In this document: in pieces, positions 18,114-27,096 of the stretch | Layout of the letters: each line of letters begins with the position of its first letter | Numbering within the stretch: position 1 is the first letter of the stretch | The notes under the pieces: model-generated | The model's input: only the letters and a program-made list of their open reading frames with translations | Databases searched by the model: none | Told to the model about the DNA's origin: nothing | Made by a program: the position numbers and the translations under genes | Assembly (NCBI RefSeq): GCF_029635795.1 | Contig: NZ_CP114280.1 | Coordinates: forward strand, 558,001 to 622,000 | DNA: 64,000 nt | Origin: Dickeya lacustris | Lineage (GTDB): Bacteria > Pseudomonadota > Gammaproteobacteria > Enterobacterales > Enterobacteriaceae | Direction of reading: 5' to 3'

Positions 18114-18500
18114 ATGCAGATATCACTGTCACGCTGGTTCTGTGAGGAAGATATGCAACAGTTTGCTGCCCGACTGAAGGAGGCCAGAGAGGCCCGTAAG
18201 ATGACGCAGGCCAGACTGGCCGAGCTGCTGGAAGTTGACCGCCGCGTTTATAACCGCTGGGAACGCGGTGCATCCGTTCCCCAGCTTGACGCCGTGGTCA
18301 GGATTGCACAGGTGTTGCAGACCAGCCTTGATTCACTGGTCGGGCTGGAGCCCATGACGCCGCCGCAGATCCACAACCCGCGTTTACAGGCACTGGTCAC
18401 ACAGATGGATTCGTTATCGGATGAAGATCAGCAGGCGCTGATCGTCCTGATGGACAGCCTGCTTAAACGCTCGAAGATGACGCAGTTACTGACGTCGTAG
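18114..18500 (+). CDS. XRE-family regulator, unit 1
   Basis: 128 residues, twin of the unit 2 regulator, with EDQQ in place of EEKQ near residue 110. It has a Cro/CI-type HTH in the first 75 residues. It is transcribed away from the primase and towards symE, with a strong ribosome site (GGGAGG) and the promoter at 18046-18074. A role as cassette repressor is inferred from position and fold. Confidence 0.8.
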   Translation: MQISLSRWFCEEDMQQFAARLKEAREARKMTQARLAELLEVDRRVYNRWERGASVPQLDAVVRIAQVLQTSLDSLVGLEPMTPPQIHNPRLQALVTQMDSLSDEDQQALIVLMDSLLKRSKMTQLLTS

Positions 18501-18573
18501 AAGGGATTTGCTACAGAAGAGTCGATTTTTACCAGCGCAGAGCTACCGGGCTGCCACCCGATAACCCTGCTAA

Positions 18574-18604
18574 CCACAAGCAACTAAACGAGGTAGTTAC
18601 TATG
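18574..18604 (+). promoter_or_regulatory. Conserved ribosome-site hairpin before symE (unit 1)
   Basis: Same AACTA-aacgagg-TAGTT leader as in units 2 and 3. Confidence 0.45.
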
Positions 18605-18889
18605 GCTGTACGCGATGATAAGGCAATACAACGCATTTCCCAAGCCGAACGCTATGCACGCGCCCGCTTTCAGGCGGTGCCCCTGCAAGGGGCCTGGCTT
18701 ACCGAAGCCGGCTTTACCGACGGGATGCCGTTAAAAATACGGGTCATGCCCGGCTGCATGGTCATCACCACCCAGAACACCCGCGAGCTGTGGCACTGTC
18801 TGGAAGGTCTCAGCATTGAACCCTTTGACCCGGACGCGGCGGCCAACTGGATCAAGCATTACCCCGGCGGCCTTAAGTTCGCCGAGTAA
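18602..18889 (+). CDS. SymE-like protein, unit 1
   Basis: 95 residues, same as the unit 2 protein except Cys for Arg in the VMPGCMVIT strand. The SymE core (GAWLTEAGFTDGMPLKIRV) plus a C-terminal extension ending GGLKFAE. It lies between the immunity gene and xre, facing the immunity gene. Its presence in every cassette unit suggests a function tied to cassette upkeep, but none can be assigned. Confidence 0.75.
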   Translation: MAVRDDKAIQRISQAERYARARFQAVPLQGAWLTEAGFTDGMPLKIRVMPGCMVITTQNTRELWHCLEGLSIEPFDPDAAANWIKHYPGGLKFAE

Positions 18890-18899
18890 CCACTCTCAC

Positions 18900-18927
18900 C
18901 CCCGGCCCGCGCCGGGGTTTTTGTTTT
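18900..18927 (+). terminator. Terminator after symE, unit 1
   Basis: CCCCGGC-ccgc-GCCGGGG followed by TTTTTGTTTT. Confidence 0.9.
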
Positions 18928-18962
18928 AACTCGGGGGTGTCGGGCGTGGCCCTGACCGGATG

Positions 18963-19000
18963 GTTTTGTCATTCCGTCGGCATGACGGTAATGACAAAAC
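18963..19000. repeat. Long hairpin between symE and imm1
   Basis: GTTTTGTCATTCCGTC with its near-perfect complement GACGG-t-AATGACAAAAC around a GGCAT loop; outer CCGGA/TCCGG bases may extend it. The unit 2 copy is at 11495-11532. Confidence 0.7.
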
Positions 19001-19094
19001 ATTTCCTGTCCGGGTGGTTGAAGCTTTTTCGGGCAACCTCGCCGATCAGGTTCAAGGGCGACGGGGATGAAGGCGTAACTCAAAAGCTGACTGG

Positions 19095-19127
19095 TAAAAA
19101 TGACGATCCCGGCGCGGGGCCGGGATC
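19095..19127 (-). terminator. Terminator after the unit 1 immunity gene
   Basis: GATCCCGGC (19105-19113) pairs with GCCGGGATC (19119-19127), followed on the minus strand by GTCATTTTT. It ends the hecB-hecA-immunity transcript. Confidence 0.75.
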
Positions 19128-19131
19128 TTGC

Positions 19132-19485
19132 TCAAGGCTGGTAATCTTCATATTCCCAGGCAAAGACGCGGGAAAGCTTCTGTGCGATCTCCATCCAGTC
19201 GTTACCTTCGCACTGATCGATATAGTCTGTGATGGTCTTTTTAATCTCATCCAGATCGTATTTACGAACCAGCAACGTGTGCCGCATCAGTTCCGGCAAC
19301 CATCGGTGCTTGCAGAGCCATTCAGGAGTACAGATAAGTAGCTGATAATCGTGTCCACCTTCCTGATCGTCAGGGCCAATACATAAGTTAATCCACAGGC
19401 CAAAACAATCACCTTCTTCAGGCTTATAAGTTTCAGGGCTAAACTCCGCTGAGTTAACCCCCAAGTTTTTAAGTATTCCTTTCAC
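19132..19485 (-). CDS. cdiI: Imm8-family CDI immunity protein, intact
   Basis: 117 residues, acidic. The pattern matches Imm8: an N-terminal strand, GDCFGLWINLCIGP, LLICTPEWL, a basic RHTLLVRKYD segment, ITDYIDQCEGNDWMEIAQKL and a terminal WEYEDYQ. The start is GTG at 19485, overlapping the hecA stop as GTGA, so toxin and immunity are translationally coupled. It is inferred to neutralise the hecA toxin end in siblings. The unit 2 copy is broken, so this is the only intact gene of its kind in the window. Confidence 0.85.
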   Translation of the reverse strand: MKGILKNLGVNSAEFSPETYKPEEGDCFGLWINLCIGPDDQEGGHDYQLLICTPEWLCKHRWLPELMRHTLLVRKYDLDEIKKTITDYIDQCEGNDWMEIAQKLSRVFAWEYEDYQP

Positions 19486-22400
19486 TGAGTAATCCCCATG
19501 TGACCATTACTAACTCTTTTACCATCTTTCAGCGTTTCGAAATTTGCCTGTACACCAGTTGGATTCAGATCTTGCGGTGTATTTGGCTTGGATGCAGGGA
19601 AGCGATATACCCTTGTGCCATCAGCACTAACCCAACCTTTACCATCAGTAAGCAATCTGGAACCATCGCCAACCCATATTTGGCCTAATCTATCCGCCTC
19701 CTCCGCAGTTCCCATTCCTACAGAGAAGTTCGGGTTTGTTGTACCGCTACCTTTAACAACTTCTGCCAGTCTCGGATCCTGCTTCGCAATATTGTTCAGG
19801 TTCTGTTGAACCAAATCATCTTTTAGACTCGAATAAGCTGCCACGTTCTCCGCACCGCTCGACGGTTTACCTTCTGTCTGCGTGCTGCCTGCTCCCGGTT
19901 TTTCTGACGGTGCCGATGGTTTCACTCCCGGCGTTAATCCTTCATCCGCCGCTTTACCCGCTCCGATTCCGGCCAGACCACCGGCGATATACATCGCCCC
20001 CATCTGGTAGCCCACCGCCGATTTCGCCGCCTCTTCACTCATCCCGGTGCGCATATACGCCGCAACCATACCGTTGAACAGTTCCCGCGTCTGTTTCGCT
20101 TCCTCGCCGGTGCTCACCAGTAACTGCTGTATCTGCTGATAACCGTCCTGCGTTTCCTTCGGATTCTGATAGCCCAGATTTTGATAGGTCGCCTGTTTCT
20201 CCAGCGCATCCTGGCGGGCGGCACTACAGGCTGAAGCACTGCCATCCATACAGGCTGCAACCAGTTCCTTACTGGTTTGCGCATCCTTACGATTCAGCGC
20301 ATCACGCTCCTGTTTTTCCTGCTCGGTCAGGTTTTCTTTGTGATTGAGATACGTCTGGCGGCTCTTGTCCGTGCTGCTCAGATAGTTATTCTCCACCGCA
20401 TTGCGACCGGCCTGCGCGCCGCTGGCGGCCGCGTCCACATTCCCGGAGACGATCCCCGCTGCCAGCCCCGCCGCCACCGAAGCCAGCGCGCTGACCGACT
20501 GTTTCTCCGTTTCCGTCAGCGTGTTGCCGTCACGACCCGGGTACAGCGCCTGCATGATAAGCAGCCGCGCCGCCAGTTCGCCGCCCGCCGCGCCCACAGC
20601 CCCTGCCGCTGCATCCTTGCCCGACACCTGCGCCACCACCGCCCCCACCAGCGCATGGCCCATCGCATTCGCCGCAATGTCCGAGGCCGTGGCGTTCTTC
20701 TCGTCCACTGGCATCGTCGCCTTTTTCACCAGTTGCGCCAGATACGGCGCCGACGCCCCTGCCAGCGCCTGTTGCAGGTTGCCGCCACCCGCCAGTGCCT
20801 GCAACGCCGCCGTCGCCGCCTGCAGCCCGCGCTGCACGTCGCTGCCCGTGCCGTACGACGCCATCACCGCCTTGTACGCCGGCGTCTCCGCCAGGTCTTT
20901 CCGGTATTTATCCCACGCGGCCTCGGAGGCGGTATCCGGCAGGCGATCCACCTTGCCACTGGCTTCTGCCGCCTGTGTCGCCCGGATATCCCCCGCCGTG
21001 CGCACCACCTCCATCACCTGCCCGCCCAGCGCCCCCACCGACTGCGCCAGCTGCAAGCGCTGCTGCTCCTTCTCCTTGTCAAACAGCGGACTCAGCCCGT
21101 TCGCCGCGTGCGCCGCATCCCGGCTCAGGCCCGCCACGTCCTGCTGCTGACCGCCCGGGTTGCGGATAATCAGCGCCCCCTCGCTCACCGCCGCGTACGT
21201 GGTGCTGGCAGCATTGCCGCCCCGCCCCAGTGACATCAGCGCCGACGGCGTGGTCATCGCCGCCGTTTTCAGCGCATCCATCAGCCCCGGCGCCGTGCTC
21301 AGGCTTATCCCGCCGCCGCTGTGCGACACCGAAAACTCGGCCCGGTTGTCAATATTGCCAAAGCCCAGCGTGCCCGTCTCCAGCCGGTTCTTCTCCGCGC
21401 TGGCCGTCGAGCCTATCACCGCGCCATCCAGCTGGGTGTGGTTGCCGACATGAATGTCGTAGCCCCCCTGACCGGCAAACAGCCCGGTCTGCTGCTGCAC
21501 GCTGTCAAAACGGCTGCGCAGCTTGTCCCGGCTGGCCCCCAGATAGGCGCTGCCGGTCATGCTGCCAACGGTCAGGCTGCCGCCCGCCGACACGCTGGTC
21601 TGCGTCGAGTCATAGCGGTTGCTGTCCTGCTGGCTCGCCAGCCGCAGGTCGCCGCCCACGTTCGCCACAATGCGCTCGCCGCTCACCTGTGCCCCGGTCA
21701 GCCGCGTATCGCCGCCGCTGGTCAGGCTCACCTGATGCCCCGCATCCACCGTGGTCTCCGACCAGCTGTTGCCGCTGCCGAGCTCACGGCCGCTGGCCGC
21801 ATTGCCGTTGGCAAACACGCTGAACCCGGCCCCGCCATTGCTCAGGCCGACGCTGACACCGATATTCCCGCCGCTGCTGTGGTTGCTGCCGCTCATCGAC
21901 TCGGTGTTGCGCGCCGACAGCAGGTTAATCGCCCGCGACGCGTTCAGCGCCACATTGTTGGCCGCCTTCATCTGGCTACCGACGGCGGTGATATCCCCCT
22001 CGCGCGCCACCACGCTGATATCATGGCCCGCGTTCAGCGTCGAGGCAAAACTCTGCCACTGCTCGTGGGTCTGGCTGCTCGCCGCGCGCTGCGACCCCAG
22101 CGACACGCTGATGCCAACAAACGACGAGGCCCCCAGATTATTGGTATCCAGCTGCGTGCCCTGATATGCCTGATACCCCGACAGCGCTGCCTTCATCCCT
22201 TCCAGCGCCCGCAGCCGGCTGTCGCTCTGCGTCCGCGCCGCCTGCACCGCCTGCACCCCGGCGTTGATGGCCGCGCCCACCACGCCTGACAGCGCCACCG
22301 TCAGGCCCGCCGTCTTCTGCTCGAGGCGCTGTGTCTGGCTGTGCTGGTCGTGGCCCGGGTCCAGGGTGACGCGTTCACCCGTCACCTGAATGTCCCGCGC

Positions 22401-22646
22401 CGCCATCACGTCGGTGGCCGTCAGGCTCACCTGCTGCCCCGCACTCAGGCGCACCGTGCCTCCGGTGCTGCCCAGCGTGCTCACGCTCTGGCTCTGCGTC
22501 ACCCCCGCCGCGTCCAGCGTCTGGCGCAGCGACGTGCTGCCTATCGTGAACCCGAGGCCGCCGCCGCTGAATATCCCGCTCTTTTTGCGGCTCACCTCTT
22601 CAACACTGCCGGTACGTCTCGGTGCCCGCCGAGGTGGTGAGGTCAC
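19482..22646 (-). CDS. hecA: hecA/cdiA C-terminal part: FHA-2, VENN pretoxin, toxin
   Basis: 1054 codons, the last of four collinear pieces of one gene. True continuity begins at about EEVSRKKSGIFSGGG near 22606; the residues before it are out of frame. It contains FHA-2-type repeats (to about 21300), a helical Ala-rich pretoxin region ending GRNAVENNYLS (20377-20396), an entry-domain segment and a C-terminal toxin with IWVGDGSRLLTDGKGWVSA and NGHMGITQ. The toxin type is not recognised; its partner is Imm8-like. The junction with the preceding piece (TETYRQC then stop) needs one or two bases to restore the frame. Confidence 0.85.
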   Translation of the reverse strand: MTSPPRRAPRRTGSVEEVSRKKSGIFSGGGLGFTIGSTSLRQTLDAAGVTQSQSVSTLGSTGGTVRLSAGQQVSLTATDVMAARDIQVTGERVTLDPGHDQHSQTQRLEQKTAGLTVALSGVVGAAINAGVQAVQAARTQSDSRLRALEGMKAALSGYQAYQGTQLDTNNLGASSFVGISVSLGSQRAASSQTHEQWQSFASTLNAGHDISVVAREGDITAVGSQMKAANNVALNASRAINLLSARNTESMSGSNHSSGGNIGVSVGLSNGGAGFSVFANGNAASGRELGSGNSWSETTVDAGHQVSLTSGGDTRLTGAQVSGERIVANVGGDLRLASQQDSNRYDSTQTSVSAGGSLTVGSMTGSAYLGASRDKLRSRFDSVQQQTGLFAGQGGYDIHVGNHTQLDGAVIGSTASAEKNRLETGTLGFGNIDNRAEFSVSHSGGGISLSTAPGLMDALKTAAMTTPSALMSLGRGGNAASTTYAAVSEGALIIRNPGGQQQDVAGLSRDAAHAANGLSPLFDKEKEQQRLQLAQSVGALGGQVMEVVRTAGDIRATQAAEASGKVDRLPDTASEAAWDKYRKDLAETPAYKAVMASYGTGSDVQRGLQAATAALQALAGGGNLQQALAGASAPYLAQLVKKATMPVDEKNATASDIAANAMGHALVGAVVAQVSGKDAAAGAVGAAGGELAARLLIMQALYPGRDGNTLTETEKQSVSALASVAAGLAAGIVSGNVDAAASGAQAGRNAVENNYLSSTDKSRQTYLNHKENLTEQEKQERDALNRKDAQTSKELVAACMDGSASACSAARQDALEKQATYQNLGYQNPKETQDGYQQIQQLLVSTGEEAKQTRELFNGMVAAYMRTGMSEEAAKSAVGYQMGAMYIAGGLAGIGAGKAADEGLTPGVKPSAPSEKPGAGSTQTEGKPSSGAENVAAYSSLKDDLVQQNLNNIAKQDPRLAEVVKGSGTTNPNFSVGMGTAEEADRLGQIWVGDGSRLLTDGKGWVSADGTRVYRFPASKPNTPQDLNPTGVQANFETLKDGKRVSNGHMGITQ
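20377..20396 (-). other. VENN-coding core inside hecA
   Basis: GTGGAGAATAACTATCTGAG encoding VENNYLS. The upstream flank (GGCCGGTCGCAATGCG) is native hecA; the downstream flank equals that of unit 2. It is the point where toxin ends can be exchanged without changing the frame. Confidence 0.65.
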
Positions 22647-25600
22647 GCCCCGCCGCCAGCGTCAGGTCGCCGTCCGCCGCCACCGCCGAGCCCTGCACCC
22701 CGATGTCCCGTCCCGCCAGCAGCGACACACTGCCCGCCGACAGCAGCGTCCCCTTCTCGGTGCTCTGCTCGGTGTCGCGCACCGTGTGCGTCACGGTCTT
22801 CGAGAACGCCTTCTTCTTCACCGTGGTTTCTTCAAAAAAGTCGTGCTGACGTTCCGTTGCCGACAGCAGGCTCAGGTCACGCCCCGCCAGCGCCGTCAGC
22901 GCCCCGCCCGCCTGCAGCGACGAGCCCTGCACCCGGATGTCCTGACCGGCCTGCAGACTCAGCCCCGTGCCCGCCGTCAGCACCGTGCTCTGCTGCGTCT
23001 GCGTCTGCTGCCAGTCCAGATGCCGGTTCCACGCATTCTGGCTGAACTGCGATTCGCTGCCCGACAGCAGGCTCAGGTCACGCCCTGCCGACAGCGCCAT
23101 CGCCCCGCCGGCGGACAGCGCCGCCGCCGTAGCGCGGATATCCTGCCCGGCCTGCAGGCTCAGGCTGCCGCCGCTGGCCAGCTGGCTCTGCAACAGCCCC
23201 TGCTCGCGGCGCTCGTGCGTGTCGCCGCCCTGCACGTTCACCGTCCCGCGCTCGGTGGTCAGCGCCGTCAGCCGGAGGTCACGCCCCGCCGACAGCGCCA
23301 TCGCCCCGCCGGAGGCCAGCTGTGCGCCCGCCAGCTCCAGGTCGCGCCCGGCCTGCAGCGTCAGCCCGTCGCGCGCCTGAATCAACCCCGCCTGCCCCAC
23401 GTCGGTACGCAGCAGCGACCCGGTGCCGCGCCCGTCCTTCGCCGCCGTCTGCCAGGTGTTCAGCGTGGTGCGGTTGAGGATGTCCCCGGTGACGCTCGCC
23501 AGCGACACCTGCCCGCCCGTCACCGTCGCACTGATATTGGTCAGGTTGCCGAACGCCACCACGTTCAGGCTGCCGTCCGCCGACAGCAGCCCGCCCTCCC
23601 GGTTGCTCACCGTGCCGCCGCTGTGCAGCGCCAGTTGCTGGCCGCCCTGCATCGTGCTGCCCCGGTTGTCGATATCGCCGCCGGCGCTCAGGCTGACGCT
23701 GTTCGCCACGATGCGGCTGCCCTGCAGGTTGGTTTTATCCGCCTGCGCCAGATACAGCTTCGGCGCCAGCACCGTCTGCCCGCCCACGCTGACCGACTCC
23801 CACCACAGGATACTGTGGCTCAGGCCCGCCACCTGCGCCGGGCTCAGGCTCACCCCCAGTTGCAGGTTCAGCGCCGTTTTCGCCGCCACCGCGTTGTCCA
23901 TCAGCCACTGCATCTGCGCCAGCTCCGAGCCCAGCCCGCCCAGATAGCGCTGCCCGGTCTGGCTCAGTACCGCATTGCTGATATAGCGCGTGTCAAAGGC
24001 CGCATCGCCGAGAAAGCGGTAGTCGTGCTCCGCATCCAGATTGAGCTTGCCCAGCAGGTAGTCCGACCCCAGTATCTGCGTGCGGTCGGTCAGCAGCGGA
24101 CGCGTCTCCACCGGCACCGTGGTGGCCGGCGTCTGCCCCAGCAGCCCCTGCAGGTCGGCAAACAGGCCGTTATCCACCTGGCCGAGCCGGGTCAGCATCG
24201 GGTTGCTGCGTATCAGGTAACGGCTGTCGCTGGCGGTGTCCGCCACGAACAGGCCGTTCTGCGAGGCCGGCAGCGGGTAGTCGGTCAGCGTCGGGCCGGA
24301 TACCGGCGCCAGCGCCTGGGTCATGGCCTGCTGCGCCTGGCCGGGCGTCAGCCCCGCCAGCGGGGAAACCGTCCCGCCCGTTACCGGGCGTGTGCCGTCT
24401 ACCGGCCCGCTGCTCAGGCTGCCGGGTGTCACCGCCCCCGGCAGGTTCACCGTCGCCCCTGTCACCGGGCGCGTGCCGTCCACCGGCCCGCTGCTCAGGC
24501 CGCCGGTTGCCACCGCCCCCGGCAGGTTCACCGTAGCCCCCGTTACCGGGCGCGTGCCGTCCACCGGCCCGCCGCTCAGGCCGCCGGGTGCCACTGCCCC
24601 CGGCAGGCTCACCGTCGCCCCTGTCACCGGGCGCGTGCCGTCCACCGGCCCGCCGCTCAGTCCACCGGTTGCCACCGCCCCCGGCAGGCTCACCGTCGCC
24701 CCCGTCACCGGGCGCGTGCCGTCCACCGGCCCGCTGCTCAGGCCGCCGGGTGCCACTGCCCCCGGCAGGCTCACCGTCGCCCCCGTTACCGGGCGTGTAC
24801 TGTCCACCGGCCCGCTGCTCAGGCCGACCGCTGTCTGCCCCGGCAGGGCACTGCCGCCACCACCCGGCACCCCGCCGCTGCGCGCCACGTTACTGTAACC
24901 GCTGTTCAGCCCGGCACCGCCACCCGCCAGCGCCACGCCGCCGGTGCCGCCCACGGCGGTCGTACTGATGCCGCCCGCCGCACCCGACAGCCCCCGGTCA
25001 GACTGGGCCGTTTCGGTACTCAGCGCCGCCACGCCGCCCAGCGACGGCGCCGACAGGGACGGCATAAACCCGCCGCTGCCCGGTTGCAGGCTGGTGTTGC
25101 TGATATTTTGCGAGAAACTGGCGTTAATCGAACCACCTGCCTGAATGGTGGCGGTATAGGACTGGCCGGGAACAAATTCACTTATAGGGTCTCTGCTTGA
25201 AAGAGAGTAATAGATATATGGTTCTAAATTGATATGCTGAGAACGAATAAAATCCTCTTTGATACCAATGTTTGGCGTAACACTTTGCTTATATTCATAG
25301 ATTAAATAACTCTCCCTACTTCCTGACTGATAGCTAAAATTATTTAAATCATTGCCAATCATGTAAATATCATTATTAGCACTTAAAAGAGAAGAAATGT
25401 TCGATAACTTACTGGCATTAATAGATATATTTCTTCCAGAGTTTATTTTCCCAACACCACCTTGGGAATACACGCCAACAGTTTCCTTACTTATAGTGAC
25501 CTTTTTTATAAAGTATTCTTTATATGGTGCATAGTCAGCCCATATATCAGTTATATCGTTAGCAATTCGAGATGGATGATAATAAATACCTATCTCACCC

Positions 25601-27096
25601 TCACCAAACCAACTCACCGGGATCGCGACCCTTGTACCGCCCGCCCAGTCCGGTATCTCTGCCGCCGTGCTGCCGCTCTCCGTTACCGTCAGCCCCTCGC
25701 GCTGGTTGGTCAGCGTGCCGGTACGCACCGTGATATCCCCGCGCTGCGTCTCTATCGTCCCCGAACTGTTCAGCACGCTGCCGCTGGCGTTCCCCGCCTC
25801 GTCACGCTGTATCCACAGGCTGTTGCCCGCCAGAATGTTACCCAACCGGTTCACCAGCGCGTCTGACAGCAGCAGCACGTTGCCCGCGCCATACAGCAGG
25901 CTGCCGTTCTCTATCCGCCCCGCCGCCCGCAGCAGCAGGTCGCCCGCCGTGCCGATAAAGCCCCGGTTCACCAGGTCACTGCCCGAGACCAGACTCAGCG
26001 GCCCGCCCGCCTGTATCGTGCCCGTCTCCTCCTGCACCAGCGACGCCGCCGTCAGCCGGCTCTCGCCCCCGCCCGCCACAATGCGCCCCTGCTGCGTCAG
26101 CCTGCCGGTGCTCGTCACCGTCACGCCATTACCCTGTAACGTGCCCGCCTGCACCAGGTCGCCCGCCACGTTCAGCGTCAGCTGCCCGCCCGCCGCCAGC
26201 GTGCGCGTGAACATCATCGGGCTGCCGATGTCCGCCCGCAGGTCGCCCAGCGCCACCAGTTGCCCGTCCTGCGCCAGCGAACCGGTACTCAGCTGCAGCC
26301 CGCCCGCACTGTACAGCCGCCCCGTGGCGGTGTTGTTGAGGGCCGCCGCCTGCAACGCCAGCTGCGTCAGCCCCAGCAGCGTGCCCCGGTTCTCCAGCGC
26401 CCCGTCGGTTATCACCGTCAGCCGGTCGGCCTGCACCCGTCCGGTATTCGTCCACTGCGGCAGGTGCAGCGTCAGCGACTGCCCCGCCTGCAGCGCGCCG
26501 CTGTTCTCCAGTTGCCCCACCGACAGCGACACCGCCGGGCCCTGCAACCAACCGGTGTTGGTCAGCTGCGAACCCGACAGCGACAGCGTGCCGCCGCTCA
26601 CCAGCTCGCCCGGGTTGTTCACCATCCCCCGGCTGACCACCCCCAGCTCGCGCTGCCCTTCCAGACGGCCCGCATTCCACACCGTTCCGGCGTCCAGCGT
26701 CAGCCCGCCGCCGCGTATCAGCGCCCCCGACAGGTTCTCCAGCGCCCCGTCCAGCGTCGCCGTCAGCTGGCCCGTGCCCGTCAGCCCACCCTGATTGCGC
26801 AACGCGCCCGCGCGCAGCGTCACCGTCTGCCCCTGCACCTGCCCGGCGTTGTCCACCCCGGAGGCCGTCAGCCCCAGCGCCCCGTTACTCAGCAGCTCGC
26901 TGCCCGCCAGCCCGCTATAGCGCCCCGCCAGCGTCAGCGTCGCGCCGTCCACCCCCAGCAGCGTGCCGCCGTTCACCAGCGACCCGGCCGTCAGCTCCAG
27001 CTGCGAGGACTGCCACAGCCCCCGGTTGTCCAGCGTCCCGGTCGTCAGCGCGCCGCGCCCGCCACTGAGCAGCCGCCCGCCCGCGCCGTTGCTCAC
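22600..27096 (-). CDS. hecA: hecA/cdiA middle part: late FHA-1, possible receptor-binding island, 81-bp repeats, YP-like and start of FHA-2
   Basis: 1498 codons in frame. From its N-terminal side: FHA-1-type glycine- and asparagine-rich repeats (to about 25620), an AT-rich insert with normal globular composition (25140-25620, for example GEIGIYYHPSRIANDITDIWADY), a Ser/Gly linker, the six-copy GPVDGTRPVTGATV array (24377-24860), then a conserved block with ILWWESVSVGGQTVLAPKLYLAQ typical of the region before FHA-2 in TpsA/CdiA proteins, and FHA-2 repeats. It ends TETYRQC where the frame is lost. The frame from the preceding piece is lost near 27105. Confidence 0.8.
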   Translation of the reverse strand: MSNGAGGRLLSGGRGALTTGTLDNRGLWQSSQLELTAGSLVNGGTLLGVDGATLTLAGRYSGLAGSELLSNGALGLTASGVDNAGQVQGQTVTLRAGALRNQGGLTGTGQLTATLDGALENLSGALIRGGGLTLDAGTVWNAGRLEGQRELGVVSRGMVNNPGELVSGGTLSLSGSQLTNTGWLQGPAVSLSVGQLENSGALQAGQSLTLHLPQWTNTGRVQADRLTVITDGALENRGTLLGLTQLALQAAALNNTATGRLYSAGGLQLSTGSLAQDGQLVALGDLRADIGSPMMFTRTLAAGGQLTLNVAGDLVQAGTLQGNGVTVTSTGRLTQQGRIVAGGGESRLTAASLVQEETGTIQAGGPLSLVSGSDLVNRGFIGTAGDLLLRAAGRIENGSLLYGAGNVLLLSDALVNRLGNILAGNSLWIQRDEAGNASGSVLNSSGTIETQRGDITVRTGTLTNQREGLTVTESGSTAAEIPDWAGGTRVAIPVSWFGEGEIGIYYHPSRIANDITDIWADYAPYKEYFIKKVTISKETVGVYSQGGVGKINSGRNISINASKLSNISSLLSANNDIYMIGNDLNNFSYQSGSRESYLIYEYKQSVTPNIGIKEDFIRSQHINLEPYIYYSLSSRDPISEFVPGQSYTATIQAGGSINASFSQNISNTSLQPGSGGFMPSLSAPSLGGVAALSTETAQSDRGLSGAAGGISTTAVGGTGGVALAGGGAGLNSGYSNVARSGGVPGGGGSALPGQTAVGLSSGPVDSTRPVTGATVSLPGAVAPGGLSSGPVDGTRPVTGATVSLPGAVATGGLSGGPVDGTRPVTGATVSLPGAVAPGGLSGGPVDGTRPVTGATVNLPGAVATGGLSSGPVDGTRPVTGATVNLPGAVTPGSLSSGPVDGTRPVTGGTVSPLAGLTPGQAQQAMTQALAPVSGPTLTDYPLPASQNGLFVADTASDSRYLIRSNPMLTRLGQVDNGLFADLQGLLGQTPATTVPVETRPLLTDRTQILGSDYLLGKLNLDAEHDYRFLGDAAFDTRYISNAVLSQTGQRYLGGLGSELAQMQWLMDNAVAAKTALNLQLGVSLSPAQVAGLSHSILWWESVSVGGQTVLAPKLYLAQADKTNLQGSRIVANSVSLSAGGDIDNRGSTMQGGQQLALHSGGTVSNREGGLLSADGSLNVVAFGNLTNISATVTGGQVSLASVTGDILNRTTLNTWQTAAKDGRGTGSLLRTDVGQAGLIQARDGLTLQAGRDLELAGAQLASGGAMALSAGRDLRLTALTTERGTVNVQGGDTHERREQGLLQSQLASGGSLSLQAGQDIRATAAALSAGGAMALSAGRDLSLLSGSESQFSQNAWNRHLDWQQTQTQQSTVLTAGTGLSLQAGQDIRVQGSSLQAGGALTALAGRDLSLLSATERQHDFFEETTVKKKAFSKTVTHTVRDTEQSTEKGTLLSAGSVSLLAGRDIGVQGSAVAADGDLTLAAGRDLTTSAGTETYRQC
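24377..24860 (-). repeat. 81-bp tandem repeats (27 residues) in hecA
   Basis: Six near-identical copies of GLSSGPVDGTRPVTGATVSLPGAVxPG. Unit length is exactly 81 bp, so copy number can change without altering the frame. Confidence 0.9.
25140..25620 (-). other. AT-rich island in hecA, candidate receptor-binding segment
   Basis: About 480 bp of clearly AT-rich coding DNA inside a very GC-rich gene. The encoded segment is rich in Tyr, Ile, Asn and Lys and lacks the FHA repeat pattern. Its place between FHA-1 and the YP/FHA-2 part equals the receptor-binding domain position of E. coli CdiA. The function is inferred from position and composition. Confidence 0.55.

Larger units (their letters stand above)
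12931..20396 (-). repeat. Cassette unit 1 (7466 bp), fused to hecA
   Basis: Core-to-core unit containing the hecA toxin end, imm1, symE, xre, intact primase, recombinase (one frame change) and noncoding tail. It is a tandem partner of 5464-12930. Confidence 0.9.

Noticed and set aside
1..20396. tRNA gene as the integration target of the cassette recombinase
   Set aside because: No tRNA-like sequence is seen at any unit edge; the edges fall at VENN codons.
22390..25200. A 936-codon plus-strand ORF opposite hecA, and many similar long plus-strand ORFs between 20277 and 38753
   Set aside because: They are GC-driven shadows of hecA/hecB: Arg/Ala/Pro-rich, no ribosome sites, no family likeness, and they follow the hecA repeats.
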